Shown here piece by piece: positions 11,251-23,459 of a stretch of 64,000 bases of DNA (position 1 is the first letter of the stretch; each line of letters opens with the position of its first letter). The translations under genes and the position numbers were made by a program. Location: the NCBI GenBank assembly GCA_032718475.1, contig JAUCBJ010008666.1, positions 62,001-126,000 on the forward strand, given 5' to 3'. The stretch is from Nemertoderma westbladi. Its lineage: Eukaryota > Xenacoelomorpha > Nemertodermatida > Nemertodermatidae. The notes beneath the pieces were generated by a model. That model was given only the letters and a program-made list of their open reading frames with translations. It searched no databases and was not told the origin of the DNA.

Positions 11251-11416
11251 GACCTTCGTGAGGTCTATCGGTAGATTGAGTTTGCGTAGGTCATTCCCAT
11301 ATAAAAAACCCCAAATTATTAATATTGCATAGTCTTGATTAATTTGGCCTAGAGTTCATATAGGTATATGTATAAAAACAAATGTTCACTAAATGTTCCT
11401 GGAATATCCCGGTCCA

Positions 11417-14010
11417 CTATTTCTTTTTCTGATACGCCTTTCTCCTCTTCGCCCGTCGACTCTCGTCGATCGCTAGAGCTGGTAGGGGAGCGTCAACATC
11501 CATCGTGAGCAACGCTTCGGCTTGTCTCCTGGCGGCTCTTCCTTTCGATGGCAACGGGATCATATCGGTTCGTCGTTCCAACTCGGAGTTGCGAGCCTCA
11601 AGGAACCACTCTCCGTCACCGAACTCCTCTTTATATGAGTATAAGCGTCTAAGGACTTCGAATGGGCCGAATAATCCGGCGCTCAGCAACAGATCCACGT
11701 AATGGAAAGGTAGCGTTGCCGTCGTATGTAGGCGCTCCGGGAAGGAAAAATACCCGCACGCCATCTCCTGCGCGATATTCCGAGCGTTTCTCCGCGCTTT
11801 GGTCCTTATGTGGCTGTTTGCGTATGTTTCGAACATGACCATATTTCCCATAGCGGTAACGTCTTTGGTAGGACATTTGATATAGCAGCGGGGGCTAGCG
11901 GAATGTCCACGGAAACCGCACGTAGTGCAGAGGTTATATAGGATCGGACAGATGGAAACGTCGTGGCCCGATGTCGCGCAGTATGGGCAATAAAGTATCC
12001 CGAGGAGCTGGAGGCACGAATCGGTAACCCGATTTCTTCTACCGCGTGGGCACTGCTCCGAACCGCAGTTACCGCACACCTCCAACTGCATCTCTCGACC
12101 GGGGAATATCGGAATCGGGACGCCGACGTAATACTCGAGTCGTCGGTCGCTCTTCTGAATATTCGCGGTGGCTGGTAGCCCGCGGAAGGCTGGGCTTTTG
12201 CGTAGTAGGTCCTCGCTCCGATAACCTTCTTTATGTCCTGCCGGTCTCAACTCGGACGACCGTTTCTGGCGGTGGATCCATTCGGTTTGCTCGGCGTACC
12301 AACGGGTTAGTCGCATAGGATCCTGAGGAACGGAGGGTGTAGTTGCCACCGCTGGTCGGCGAAGAGGTGCCGGGGTTTTCGATGGAGGAATTCCGAGGAG
12401 ATCGTCGGGAGTCGGCGCAGCTCTGGGACCCTTTTCAACCAGTATCGCTGAGCGGGACCATTGGTTGCTGGTACTCGGAATCTCCGAAGACCAGTCTTCG
12501 CCACCCGGGAAAGGATATGGGGATAACGTTTGGCATATGTCGCCGAAATCGTTTAACGCGAAGGTAGTGACTAACTCCCTCGCGGGGCTACCGGAGCCGA
12601 GTGGTGAGGAAACGCCCGCTTCCGTCGTAGGTTTGGCGGAGGCAACCCGTTTGGCTGCCGGTTGGTAAGCGGCCTCCGGCTCGAGTTGTCGCTTCGGGGT
12701 GGAGAGTAGAACGCCCTCCTGCAGCCATAGTTCTTCCCCTTCCGAAGAAATCAGAGGCTCCTCCACACCGAGAAGATCGGTAATCGTAGGGATGTTGTAA
12801 GGTCCGTTCTCGTCCCAGGAATCGATAATGGCGAGCGTTTTCGTCTCTCCCGGTGTAATGTTCTCGACCGCTTTGAACGCGTGGTTTATAACCTCGTTCC
12901 AGTCGTAGTCGACGAAGGAAAGAGGAACCGCCGTAATGAGGTTATCGAGTGTTTTACAGATAAACTTAGCGACGGTGTATGATTCCATAATGACGTAGAT
13001 GTAGTTCCGTCGATCCAGATTCTCCCACCTTTGGTGTATCGTCCACTTTCTCTCAACGTCCTTCCATCGACCCTCTCGCTCGCTCTTTATTTCTAATCCT
13101 GGGTATCCACCATATATTTTATTATAATCCCGGAATTTCTGAGGTTTGAAGTCGATGCCGCCATTTAGCACAGCGAGGTAGCCGATCCCGGATTTCGTTT
13201 GTCTCACCTCGCGGAAACCTCGCATGAATTCGGCGAATCGTAACCAGGCTAATAGCTTTTGGGTGTCGACGCAATGACTAAGGGCGTTGAGGTCGTCTCG
13301 CCGGTCTCTTCCTAAAGGAGCGTTCGCGTAGTCGTTCCGGACGTCCGCTTTTATATCCGACCCGATTTTAATGACGTCGAAGTCGAAGAGGATCCTTTGG
13401 ATTTCCGGAGGTAGTAACCAGATCGCTCCGGCTGCCTGCACTTCCTGTCTGGGTGTCGGAAATATTCGACACACCAATACCAAACCGTCCAGGGTTCCGA
13501 GGACGACGACCAAGGATCAACCGTATTCTTTCGCCCCGTACTTTTCCTGGTAGTCGTCGCGATTCTGGATGATCGATATACGTTCCTCTCGTAGCGTCGC
13601 CGTACACTCCGACAGGTTTCCCCAGTGTGTGAGGTACGTACTCTTGTCGTCGACGAAACTTTGACATCACGCCAACATCATCGCTTTCGAGGTGGGCGTC
13701 GCATTTCCCTTGTTGTCGTATATCAAACATCGGGATCTGTAGACGCTTTGCCGAAACGTTTCCCAATACGACAACTCATCCCCTCCGGTAGCCTTTGCAT
13801 TCCGAGTTCTTTTCAGTCTCGTACTAGCATCGGCCAACCGGAGGGCTCGTAGATTCCTGGAATCCGGTCCCTCTCGCCCGCAGAATTTGACGACTCGCAC
13901 ATTCTCGTTTATCAGGGTGCTCCAATTTTTATCAAAGTTAGGGGATCCAGGTTGTGGATATTCCAGTAGATCTATCGTATTACGTAATTCGCCGATAATT
14001 TGGGTCCATA
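11417..14010 (-). pseudogene. BEL/Pao accessory ORF: exonuclease-like segment plus zinc knuckles
   Basis: The longest unbroken part is 13513-11417 (698 codons, opening with TTG). The same frame extends upstream to about 14000 through two TGA codons (13517-13519 and 13667-13669), both explicable as CGA to TGA, and an ATG near 14009 lies one base out of frame, so the ancestral protein was likely about 860 residues. Counting from TTG: residues 41-57 include IKIGSDIKADV and 173-177 read YVIME, resembling the ExoII and ExoIII positions of RNase D/WRN-type DEDDy exonucleases, with E where D is usual. Residues 509-522 form an exact C-x2-C-x4-H-x4-C knuckle and 529-543 a C-x2-C-x4-H-x5-C one. The end is very basic (RRAKRRKAYQKKK). 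It occupies the env position but shows no signal peptide or membrane segment. Exonuclease assignment is tentative. Confidence 0.6.
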
Positions 14011-14214
14011 TTTACAATTATGTCCGTTGCAAAATTATATCAGTTAATTATAAATCCAGAAAGTCTGAAACTATAGTGATTGCAGAATAATTCAGTTTAT
14101 TTTTAATTCAGTTTATTAAATAACATTGCTATATAGGCATCTATCATCTTATTGCTAATACATTCAGCATTTACAGTTACTATAGCTATACATTAATATC
14201 CAACCAGTTTTTAT

Positions 14215-15838
14215 GACTTTTTATGTCCTCTTCTTTTTTTCCAATTCTTTTCTTTTTATATTTTATACTTTTTTTTGTCTTTTTTCATTTCTCATTATTA
14301 TTTCATTTCACATTTCATTTATTTCAACACATTTCATCATTTAGTTCCACATTTCATCATATTTATTTCACATTTCCATTTATTTCCACATTATCATTGG
14401 GGTTATAGCCCCCCGGCTATCATCATTTGTTATAAGGCAGTGATTTTTTATGTCCTTTTATTTGACTTTTTTTGTCATTTTTTTTTTACGAATTATGCAT
14501 AATGACTTTTGTTGTCCTTTTAATGACTTTTATTGTCCTTTTAATGACTTTTTATGTATGTATTTCTTCAAACTGTCAGACTGCTGATTTCTGGACTGTC
14601 AGACAGTTGATTTCACTATGCCTGTGCCAAAACATTCCATGATTCCATGATTTATAGACTATGAGATAGATTTCCATATGCGCCTGTGGTAAAAAGACTC
14701 TATATTTAATAGTTTGTGGTTGTTGTCGATAATCGATTACCACATGACGTAGCAAAACACTCATTTTATAGCCAAAAACAATTACCAATTGATGGAAAGG
14801 AGCAGGTTAATGCCGAGTTTTCTAACCAAAACAATAAACAGTCACTTTACCAAATCAGGGAAAGGAGCAGGTTTACAGAGACGGGATTTTCTAACCAAAA
14901 CAATAAACGATCACTTAACTAATTGAGGGAAAGGAGCAGGTTACAGAGGCGGGATTTTCTAACCAAAACAATAAACGATCACTTAACTTATTGAGGGAAA
15001 GGAGCAGGTTACAGAGGCGGGATTTTCTAACCAAAACAATAAACGATCATTTAACTAATTGAGGGAAAGGGACAGGTTACAGAGGCGGAATTTTCTAACC
15101 AAAACAATAAACGATCATTTAACTAATTGAGGGAAAGGGGCAGGTTACAGAGGCGGGATTTTCTAACCAAAACAATAAACGATCATTTAACTAATTGAGG
15201 GAAAGGAGCAGGTTACAGAGATGGGATTTTCTAACCAAAACAATAAACGATAACATTACCAATTGAGGGAAAGGAGCAGGTTACAGAGGCGGGATTATCT
15301 AACCAAAACAATAAACGATCATTTAACTAATTGAGGGAAAGGGGCAGGTTACAGAGGCGGGCCTTCTGTGCTGTTGGAAGTAGTGGTGCCATTATCCGTA
15401 ACACTACTCAGACAGTCGACAGTAGTCATGATCCATTATTGATTATAAAACTAATACAGAGTAATAGGCCTAAATTATGTGAAAGGTATATCCACATTTT
15501 ACACAATCCTGCAATCCAGTTTGGCCTATCAATTATTTAAAATTTATTACCACAACCGGTAGGCCTACCATTCCCGTATTTAAATGGTAGGCTACACAGT
15601 AGGCCTATAGCAGTACCGGTGCCGGTACCGGTACTAAAATACAGAAATACCTGCTTTATACCTACATCTGTACATACAATACAGCAAAATAGTGCTATAT
15701 ATACTAATACCGGTACTGATAGCCTGAGAGAACAGCAGTAGAGAAACCGGTAGCATGGAACCTAACATTAGACTTTTGGAGGACATAAAAAATAAAAAAA
15801 AAGGACAAAAAAAGGATTTAAACGGACAATAAAAATTA
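14215..15838. mobile_element. Probable nested insertion inside the BEL/Pao element
   Basis: T-rich sequence beginning TGACTTTTTATGTCCTC (14214 on) is mirrored by the complement at about 15774-15835 (GACTTTTGGAGGACATAAA...GGACAAT). Between these ends the base words are those of host intergenic DNA (ACCGGT, AGGCCT), unlike the GC-rich LTR element on either side, and there is a 68-bp minisatellite. No ORF is credible. I read this as a non-autonomous element or captured host DNA. Confidence 0.5.
14790..15365 (+). repeat. 68-bp minisatellite, about 8 copies
   Basis: Units contain GGAGCAGGTTACAGAGGCGG and AACCAAAACAATAAACGATC. Period is 68 bp, from successive ACGATC positions 14907, 14975 and 15043. 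Single diverged copies of the same unit occur at 32.1, 36.0 and 39.7 kb, so the unit also exists as a dispersed repeat. Confidence 0.85.
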
Positions 15839-15984
15839 TTGCGTTGTTATAAGCGCAGCACCAGGGTGCGCATCATTTCATTTTCATCATCATACGCGTC
15901 ATCATTCGGTTTATAGTAATGCCGTCTGTTTCTTTTCATCTTTTCCAACTACATTCAATCATCTTCTTTGGGAAATTTTCGTCG

Positions 15985-16420
15985 TGGAAGGGGTGTTACG
16001 CGACAATCTGGGATCTACAGCTGGGCTAGTTACACTGCCTACGCCCCAAACTGCACACGTAACGGACAATGAAGACGCTGGGAGTGAAGTCACGTGGATG
16101 CACCAGGGACCCACCAGAATAACACTCCCAACAACATAAAGCTCAGCCGACGAAGTCATGTGGGATGGGGTTACGCAACATTCTGGGATCTACAGCTGGA
16201 CTAGTTACACCGCCTACGCCCCAAAATCCACGCAACGGTCCCACCAGAATAACGCGACTGAGAAACATAAAACCCTCTATCGTCGAAGTCATGTGGATGC
16301 ACCATGGACCCACCAGAATAACGGGATAGAGGGGGTGTTGCGCGGCAATCCAGGATCTACAGCTGGACTAGTTACACCGCCTACGCCCCGAACTGCGCAC
16401 GCAACGGACAACATAACATA
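15985..16420. repeat. Long tandem repeat, about 2.5-3 units
   Basis: Units of about 150-190 bp share GGGATCTACAGCTGGACTAG, TTACACCGCCTACGCCCC, GACCCACCAGAATAAC and GAAGTCATGTGGATGCACCA, with internal length variation. The region is in the untranslated part between integrase and accessory ORF of the BEL/Pao element. Confidence 0.75.
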
Positions 16421-16682
16421 CTACAATGAATACAATGAATTCCACTTCAAATCTTTACCATTTCCAATAATCCAATGGCGTTGGTCCCGATGACCAAAAT
16501 CAGGGTAAACAATACATAAATGACCCTGCGTCAGTCAAAACATCTGCAGGGTGACGCTGGACTCCACATAACACACGAGGAAACTCAAATACCATTGCGT
16601 GGTTACAGTTGGTTTACGGGGGGTCCATTTTCATTGTCGATAAATCACAGTTTAAAGAGTTTGTCAACATGATGAGAAGGGT

Positions 16683-18260
16683 TTAAATGGGTTTAGCATT
16701 GTCACCAATGTCTGCAGCAGGATCCGTAGTAGGGAACTTATCACCTCTCGTAGAATCACCACTGTCATTGCCTTCGAGAAGGCACAGCCTCTGGATAGGG
16801 CGTTGGTAGTGGCCCTTTGCCGTTCGTATCGTCACAGTCCTCGCAAGTCCATCTTTGCTCGGTTGTATTGCCACGACTCGCGCCACAGGCCAGTGGACGC
16901 GGTCTTTGAGGTCTTCTTTGACCAGCACCATGTCACCAACTTCGACATTCCTGTAGGTGTTGTTCCACTTCCTCCTGGTCCGGAGGGTTATGAGGTACTC
17001 CTGGGCCCAGATTCTCCACCAATGCGCTGCCAACGCTTGGGCCTTCTTCCAGTTAGTATGTCTTGCGATATCGTCGGGATCCGGAAACATCATCTCTGGG
17101 AAAATATGGGTTTTGGGTCTTCCCAGTAGGTGGTTAGGAGTGAGAGGTTCCAGGTCTGTGGGGTCGTCGCGGATAGGGACAATGGGCCGGTTGTTCAAGG
17201 TAGCCGTGATCTCGCAGAATGTTGTGTGGAGGGTGTCATGGGTTACCCGGGTGTCTCCTAATGCTACGCGCATGGATCGTTTTATTAAGTCGATCAGCTT
17301 CTCCCATACCCCGCTCGTGTGGGGTGCTAAGGGTGTTTGAAAGTGCCACTGTATGTGGTGGTCCCTCCAGACTTGGGATGCGGTGTCCTCGGTAAACCAT
17401 CCCTCGATCGCCTCTCTAAGTTCTCTTTCTCCTCCCACAAAGTTTGTACCGTTATCGGAGTACATATGACGACATGTCCCATTGTTCGCCACGAACCGAC
17501 GCAGGGCCTTGATGAATGCGTGTTGTGTAAGGTTCACCACACTGTCTAGGTAGATTGCCCTAGACCTAAGGCGCTTAAAGATGGCTCCCCAGCATTTGAA
17601 GTTGGATCGTCGCTCGATGACCGTAAACGGTCCGAAACAGTCCACTCCGGTGACGTAGAACGGTGGGGAATCGGACTGTAGACGTGTGGCTGGTAAGTCT
17701 GCCATCTTTTGTGTGAGTGGTGGCGCTAGATATCTTCTACAGGGAAAGCAACGTTTCACCACTTTCTGGATCAGTGGCTGGATGTGGGTGATCCAATATC
17801 TTTGTCTTATATTAGCTATAATCCAGTTCTGTCCTGCGTGATAGTTTTCCTCGTGACACTGTTGAATTAATAGCTTGGCTAGTGTCGACGTTCTGGGCAG
17901 AAGTGCCGGGTATTTAACCTCATATTCAACCCTGGCGTTTGCCATCCGGGTATTCAGTCGGATCAGTCCGTCCTCTCCCATCATTGGTCTCAGTTGGTAG
18001 ACTGGCCTGTCTGGTTTCAAGGTCTTGCCCGCACTGAGTTGTTCCCACTCATCGGGGAAACTTTCTCTCTGGACATATCCAACAATACACTTCTCCGCGA
18101 TAAGGAGTTCTTGTATACTCGTTGAACTATCGGCTTGTTGTCTTTCCACCGTAGGAAATTGCGAAGGGTTATAACGTGGTGGACGAGCTGTCTCATTGAT
18201 GAAGTTCACTCGATCAACAGATGTAAAGACGCCGCTGGTTGAGTGATCGTCGCGACGTTA
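16683..18260 (-). pseudogene. BEL/Pao integrase
   Basis: 508 codons counted from GTG at 18209; the frame opens slightly upstream, so this is the C-terminal half of Pol displaced by a frameshift rather than a separate gene. It overlaps the RT frame by four bases (GTGA). H119/H124 and C154/C157 form the HHCC zinc-binding domain. Core catalytic residues are D190 (GVDCFGPF), D252 (YSDNGTNFVG) and E303 (GVWEKL), the DDE triad. Residues about 384-475 match the DUF5641-type C-terminal domain of BEL/Pao integrases. Role: joins the cDNA to host DNA, generating the five-bp duplication seen here. It looks intact from the zinc domain onward, but separation from RT implies a damaged or recoded Pol. Confidence 0.9.
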
Positions 18261-20206
18261 TAGTGCCTGCCCGAGTCCTTTGCAGGCTCAGTCAGACAAC
18301 TATAAATTTCCACTGCGTTGCTTCTATGGACTTTACGGATCTCTTTGTCGCCCTCGGAGTATTTTCCGCTATCGAGTTCGGGATCGAATCGGGTACTCCA
18401 TGTTAATTGTGGCTGTTGTAGGAATTCCAGGCCTGTAAGCCAGAGTTTACTCTTACCGAGTTGTTTTGGGGTGGCACCTCGGCTTGATAAGTCCGCTGGA
18501 TTTTCTTTCCCGTTCACGTGGTGCCACTGTTCTCGGCCGGTACACTGTTTTATCTCCGTGGCTCGGTTCGCTACAAACGTGGTGTGACGCCGTGATGGAG
18601 AGTGGAGATAGTAGAGGACGATACTCGAATCGACCCAGAAGTGTTGAGATTCGATGGGGATTCGTAGGTTCCGCATGACCATGCGGTTCTGTCTCACTGC
18701 CCAAACTGCAGCCTGTAGCTCAAGTCTTGGAATCGTTGCTACGAATTCCCCGGATACTGTCTTAGCTTTAGAAAATAAGAAGCTCGTATCGCCGTTTCCA
18801 TCGTTGCTTAGTCTTCTTAAGAAGGTGACTACGCCGATTCCGGTATTCGAAGCATCCGAGAAGGTATGGAGCTGGAAGATATCGGTGGGTAGTTTATCGA
18901 TGAAGAACGGTCGAGGGATCCGCATAAGATGTAGGTGTTCGAGCTGTTCCGTCCATTTTCTCCATTTGACACTGAGGTGTGGGGGGAGTTCTTCATCCCA
19001 TCCCAGTCCTTCTATCCACATTTCCTTAATCAGGTTCATTCCGGCCAAGGTTACCGGAGATATGAAATTTAGTGGGTCGAATATTGCACTTTTTATCGAC
19101 AAACATCCCCTTTTCGTCATAGGTTTGGGTAGGGGATTATATTTGAAAATGAATTCGTCCGATTCTATATCCCATTCAATACCGAGTACACGGTGTTCTG
19201 CATCCTCGGAATACATTTTGTTGTTGTCCAGTCGGATGTCCTCCGGAAACTTTTCCATAAGTTTCTTGTCGTGGGATCTGAACTTCACGAGCGGAAAACC
19301 TCCTTTCTTTAAACATTCTACCATCCCCATTACTAGCCGATATGCCTCGTCGACATTATCTGCGCCGGCGCATCCGTCGTCCACGTAGAAGCATCGTCGG
19401 ATGGTTTCTATGACGGTTGTAGGGAATTCATTTTCGCACATAGTTGCCGTTTTCTTCAGCATATCGCTACATGCTACCGGCGAGTCCTTAGCGCCGAAGA
19501 TCCTGATGATCATGCGCATCACGTCTACATCCTTCATTGTAAGTTGACTAATCTCCTGTTGAGTTAATGTTTTATCCGTCCATAGTATACGTAGACAGTC
19601 TGAGTCTCTTGGTAGCGTACGGACCTGGTGAAACATGGCTTTAATGTCGCAGGTGAATGCTATCCGGTTTTCCCTGAACCTGATCAACACGCCAATGAGT
19701 GTACTGTATATGTTGGGCCCCGTGTAAAGCTGGCTGTTCAGGGATTCGCCTTGATACATAACGGCGGCATCATTAACTACTCGGATTTTACCACCCTTCC
19801 GGGCTTCTACCACATTGTGGGTTGGAAGATAATATGTTCTGTTACCCCCTTGCAGTTCATTCCGGGGTACCATTTCTGCTAATCCATCCTCGAGATATCC
19901 TTTGATTACAGTATTATATTTCTCCTTTATCTCGGGTTGGTCATTCAGCCGGCGTAGGATCCCCTTAAGTCGCCTAAGGGCCATGTTGGCGTTATTTGCC
20001 ATTGGTTTATTTGGGTCCTTCCATAACATGGGTGAACACCAGTGTCCGTCTTTGAACGTGGCCTGGTCAAGGACGTCCATACAATATTGATCCTCCTCGG
20101 ACGGGTTTTCGTCCTTTTCAGCGAACTCTTGGGTCTCTAGATTAAATCTCAAGAAACAAATCCTCATCAATGTCGGTAGCTGAGCAATAACCCACGGATG
20201 TTGCAC
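18206..20206 (-). pseudogene. BEL/Pao reverse transcriptase and RNase H
   Basis: 666 codons from a GTG at 20206; translation probably enters from the Gag-protease frame, which overlaps by 65 bp. RT: first catalytic aspartate D187 (FTCDIKAMFHQ) and the YVDD box at 274-277. RNase H: D451 (FSDAS), E496 (RLELQAA), D526 (WVDSS) and D572 (NPADLSSRG). Length and order fit Pao-type RT with a DUF1759/peptidase region upstream. Entry would need a +1 shift; the zero frame reads TTT CTT GAG ATT TAA just before its stop. The 3' end changes frame again to reach integrase. Confidence 0.9.
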
Positions 20207-23200
20207 TCTCTTTAATCTGACATTTTGGAAGGTATGTATAGGTATCAGTAGTCTCCTCCTTGATGCCGCAGAGTGTCCATCCCATTATCGTTCGTTCAGC
20301 GTAAAAGCCATCATCCTGCTTTATAGATCGGGCGACGTCTCCGGTGGGTATGTGTAATTCCGGTGTATCAAGTCCGATCAGTAGGGTGATGCGGTTTACA
20401 TCCAACAGCGGGCACCTTAGGTCTACATCATCTCGGTCCAACTGTATGAGGGGGGCGTACTCGGCTGATTGTCGGAACCGCACTCGTAGGTCTGTGTGTA
20501 CCAAGGTGTTCTGGATGGTCAGCTTAACTGTCTCGTAGCCCTTCATTACTCCTTCCATCTGGAGCTGCACCTCCCCGGAATCTACCTCTCTATAGTCGGT
20601 GATAGTTTGTATGGGCCGTTTGCAAGGTTCATAGTCTAGGCCGAGTTGCTCGAGGAAATCCCGGTCGATGATGGTTCCGTCCGACCCGTTATCAAGGAAC
20701 GCGAGCGTCGTCAAGGATTTGCCGACCCCTTGAATTCTTACTGGGATTACTTTGGCGAAGACCATGTAACGGCGATTTATAAGGTTGATCGTGGCTGAGA
20801 TATTTGTCACTTGTGATGCATCGGTGGAGGTTTTAAACGGGTTGGTTTCTCTCCGTTGGGTTGTCCGGGTTCCTTTAGAAATGTGGTTCGTTTCTCCTCT
20901 TCGCTTGGCTTCAATCCGAAAGGGGAGGGTGGTGAAGTCAAAGTTCACGGGGATGTGGAGGAGCGTGTGATGACGTAGGTCGTTACAGACCGCACAGCAC
21001 GATCTTTGGTAGCAATCCTGAACATAGTGACCTGTTCCAAGACACCGGAAGCATCCTCGGTGTTTCATTATCGCCTCGAAGCGTGGGACGAGTTCGGCGA
21101 ACTGGAACTTCCTGCAGAATTCCACTTTATGTTTCTCTCCACAGAAGAGACAGAGAAGGGAGTTTGTGATGCCTTCCCTCTCGGGTGCCCAATTTGCAAG
21201 GTAACACGCCCATTCCTTGGCTGATGTCGGTTCCTCATAGTCTTCGTCATCGGAATCCTTGGCCATGGTGATGGCCATCGTACTCACCGGAGGGGGGCGG
21301 AATCTCGGTTTCTGAATGGGCGTCTTACTCCTGGAGTTGCTTTCTATTCCGTCTAACTTGGCGAGACTCTGTTTCGAGAACATCGAGTCATTCATGGCTT
21401 CGGAGATATCGTCCAGGAATGCCGACATTTCGAGGAAGCTGGGATCTCGATCTGGGTTTCTGCACCGGAGATCTACGCATTTATACGCCCACTAACTTTG
21501 TAGCCATCCGGGGAACTTCCGGGCGATCTGTCGGAGGTTTAGAATGTTGTTTACTTGTTCCTCCTTATTTAATGGTTTTAGAGTATAGTAGGCATCCTTC
21601 ATCGAATCTGAGAATTCTTGGATATTCTATGGGTCCCCTAGGGATCCTGCGTCCTGTATCAGTTTCTCGAGAGTTTTATTAATTATAGTCCTGATATTTC
21701 CGTATCTTTTATCTAGAGTCTTCCATGCGCCATAGTATGCTTCATGAGCTCCTCCTTCAAAGCATGCGATAATTCGGTGTGGTTTGTCACCCAGGTATTG
21801 TGATAAATATACCAGTTTCTGTGCGTCGGCTATGTCCGTTGATCCAATCTGCGCAAAGAACCGTTTCTTGAATCTGAGGTAATCGACGGGATCTCCTTCG
21901 AAGGTGCGGATCTCCATCTTGGGCATGGCCAGTCGGTTCTCTAATGCCCGGATGATACCAACGTCGTCTGAACCGGAATGACTAGGAGGGTTATAATTAT
22001 CGGCACTCTCTCCCATACACGATGGATCGATGATAGGTGGAGTTTTAATGATGACGCGGCTACGGCTTTGTGGTGTGGATGTAAACGGGTTGTTGGATCG
22101 GGGAGTGGCGATCCGTTCCGAGTCCTTTTCAGGCTCGTACTTGGGGACGCTCGGGACCGTGGGGTTGGATGGGAAGTAAGGTTCTTCATTCTTGAGCGTA
22201 ACCGGTGGGGGATGGAACGCCGGTGCTTGTGCCGATAACGTAGACTATATGATTGGCGGGAGTTCGGGTTTCGGAGGTTTCGCCGCCAGCGGCGTGAATG
22301 ACTTCTCTAATTCCGGGACCGGGATGGGTTCGTAGTTCTGATCTATATCCCTTTCCCAGTCCTTGTATATTTGAATATCTCGTTCTATAAGTGCGGCTTC
22401 GTATTCCGCGAGTTTCGCAATATCCGCATTCTTTTTGTGTATGAGAATTTCTTGGGCCTCGGCGTGTTGTTTACGCATTTCTGCTTCCCATTTACGTTGT
22501 TCGATCTCTTGTTGGGCCTCTCGTCCACGTTGTTCAGCTTCCTGTTCACGTTGTTCGGCTTGCCGTTGGGTCTCTTTTCTACGTTGTTCAGCTTCCTGTT
22601 CACGTTGTTCGGCTTGCCGTTGGGCCTCTCATTCACGTTGTTCAGCTTGCCGTTGGGCCTCTCGTCTATGTTGTTCAGCTTGCCGTTGGGCCTCTCGTCT
22701 ATGTTGTTCAGCTTCCTGTTCACGTTGTTCGGCTTGCCGTTTGGCCTCTCGTCTATGTTGTTCAGCTTCCTGTTCACGTTGTTCGGCCTGCCGTTTGGCC
22801 GCTTGTTCGGCCTCTTGTTTTTGCATTTCGGCGGCTAATACATCTTGCTCGGTTCGCAGTTGAACATACTCATCTTCCATCCGAGCTTTGAGAGCTAATG
22901 CCTTCTGTTCTCGTAGCTGATCTCGGAGTGGCTGACCCCCTTGAGAACTGCGCGCTGAGCCGGATATCTCGCTCCTAGCGCTGGAGTGCTGGTGTCTTGA
23001 GGACCCCGTTCTCTTTCGATGAGTTGTGGTCCTGGTGTTGGAGGTTCGCACTGATTCTGCGTCTGTTCTTTCAGCTCTCTTGTAGTACTGTTCCTCGTAG
23101 CCTCTCACGAGGCTGAGGGTCCTCCGGTGTTGTTTGCGGAATTCGTCTAGGCGTGCAACGTGTTCTTCCAATTTGGGGTAGTTTACCTGGTCAGTGGCAG

Positions 23201-23459
23201 GGATGAGTTCTCGGTACGCCTGTATCATTCTCTCATATCGTTGTAAGATACTTCGGATACTCTGAAGCTGAGTTTGTATCTCGTTGAGGGGGGTTTCGAC
23301 TCCTTTGAGTTGTTTCTCTATATGTTGATACGCTCGAGTGACTCCGCCTTTGAGAGCACCTAGTCGACGGGCCATGTTCTTGACGTTCGGTACCTCGTCG
23401 GCTTCCGAATCTGTGTGGTGGTCCATCTCATCGGTATCGGATATGTTATTCGTTGTCAT
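20142..23459 (-). pseudogene. BEL/Pao Gag and protease (one frame, four stops)
   Basis: A single frame from ATG 23459 to the stop at 20142 spans about 1105 codons, broken only by stops at 22629-22631 (TGA), 22245-22247 (TAG), 21627-21629 (TAG) and 21492-21494 (TAG). Order: an acidic N-terminus; a charged coiled coil at about 22.4-22.9 kb made of repeated QRQAEQ/REQEAEQ blocks; a proline-rich linker; a DUF1759-like Gag domain at 22016-21627 (MEIRTFEGDPVDYLRFKKRF); cysteine knuckles within 21428-20900 (CLFCGEKHKVEFC, CFRCLGTGHYVQDC); then a retropepsin-like segment with DNGS at residues 246-249 of the last open piece, where DSGS/DTGS is usual. The coiled coil also makes spurious frames on both strands. 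Confidence 0.85.

Noticed and set aside
13517-13669. TGA codons in the accessory ORF as selenocysteine
   Set aside because: No SECIS-like hairpin was seen, and both sites fit CGA to TGA mutation in an element with other stops.
14790-15365. Regular repeats resembling a CRISPR array
   Set aside because: The whole 68-bp unit repeats without unique spacers and the context is a eukaryotic retrotransposon. The 26-bp array at 36.5 kb was rejected for the same reason.
22371-22863. Plus-strand frames rich in L/F/S/C and a minus-strand frame of repeated NRKLNN
   Set aside because: Shadows of the repetitive Gag coiled coil in other frames.
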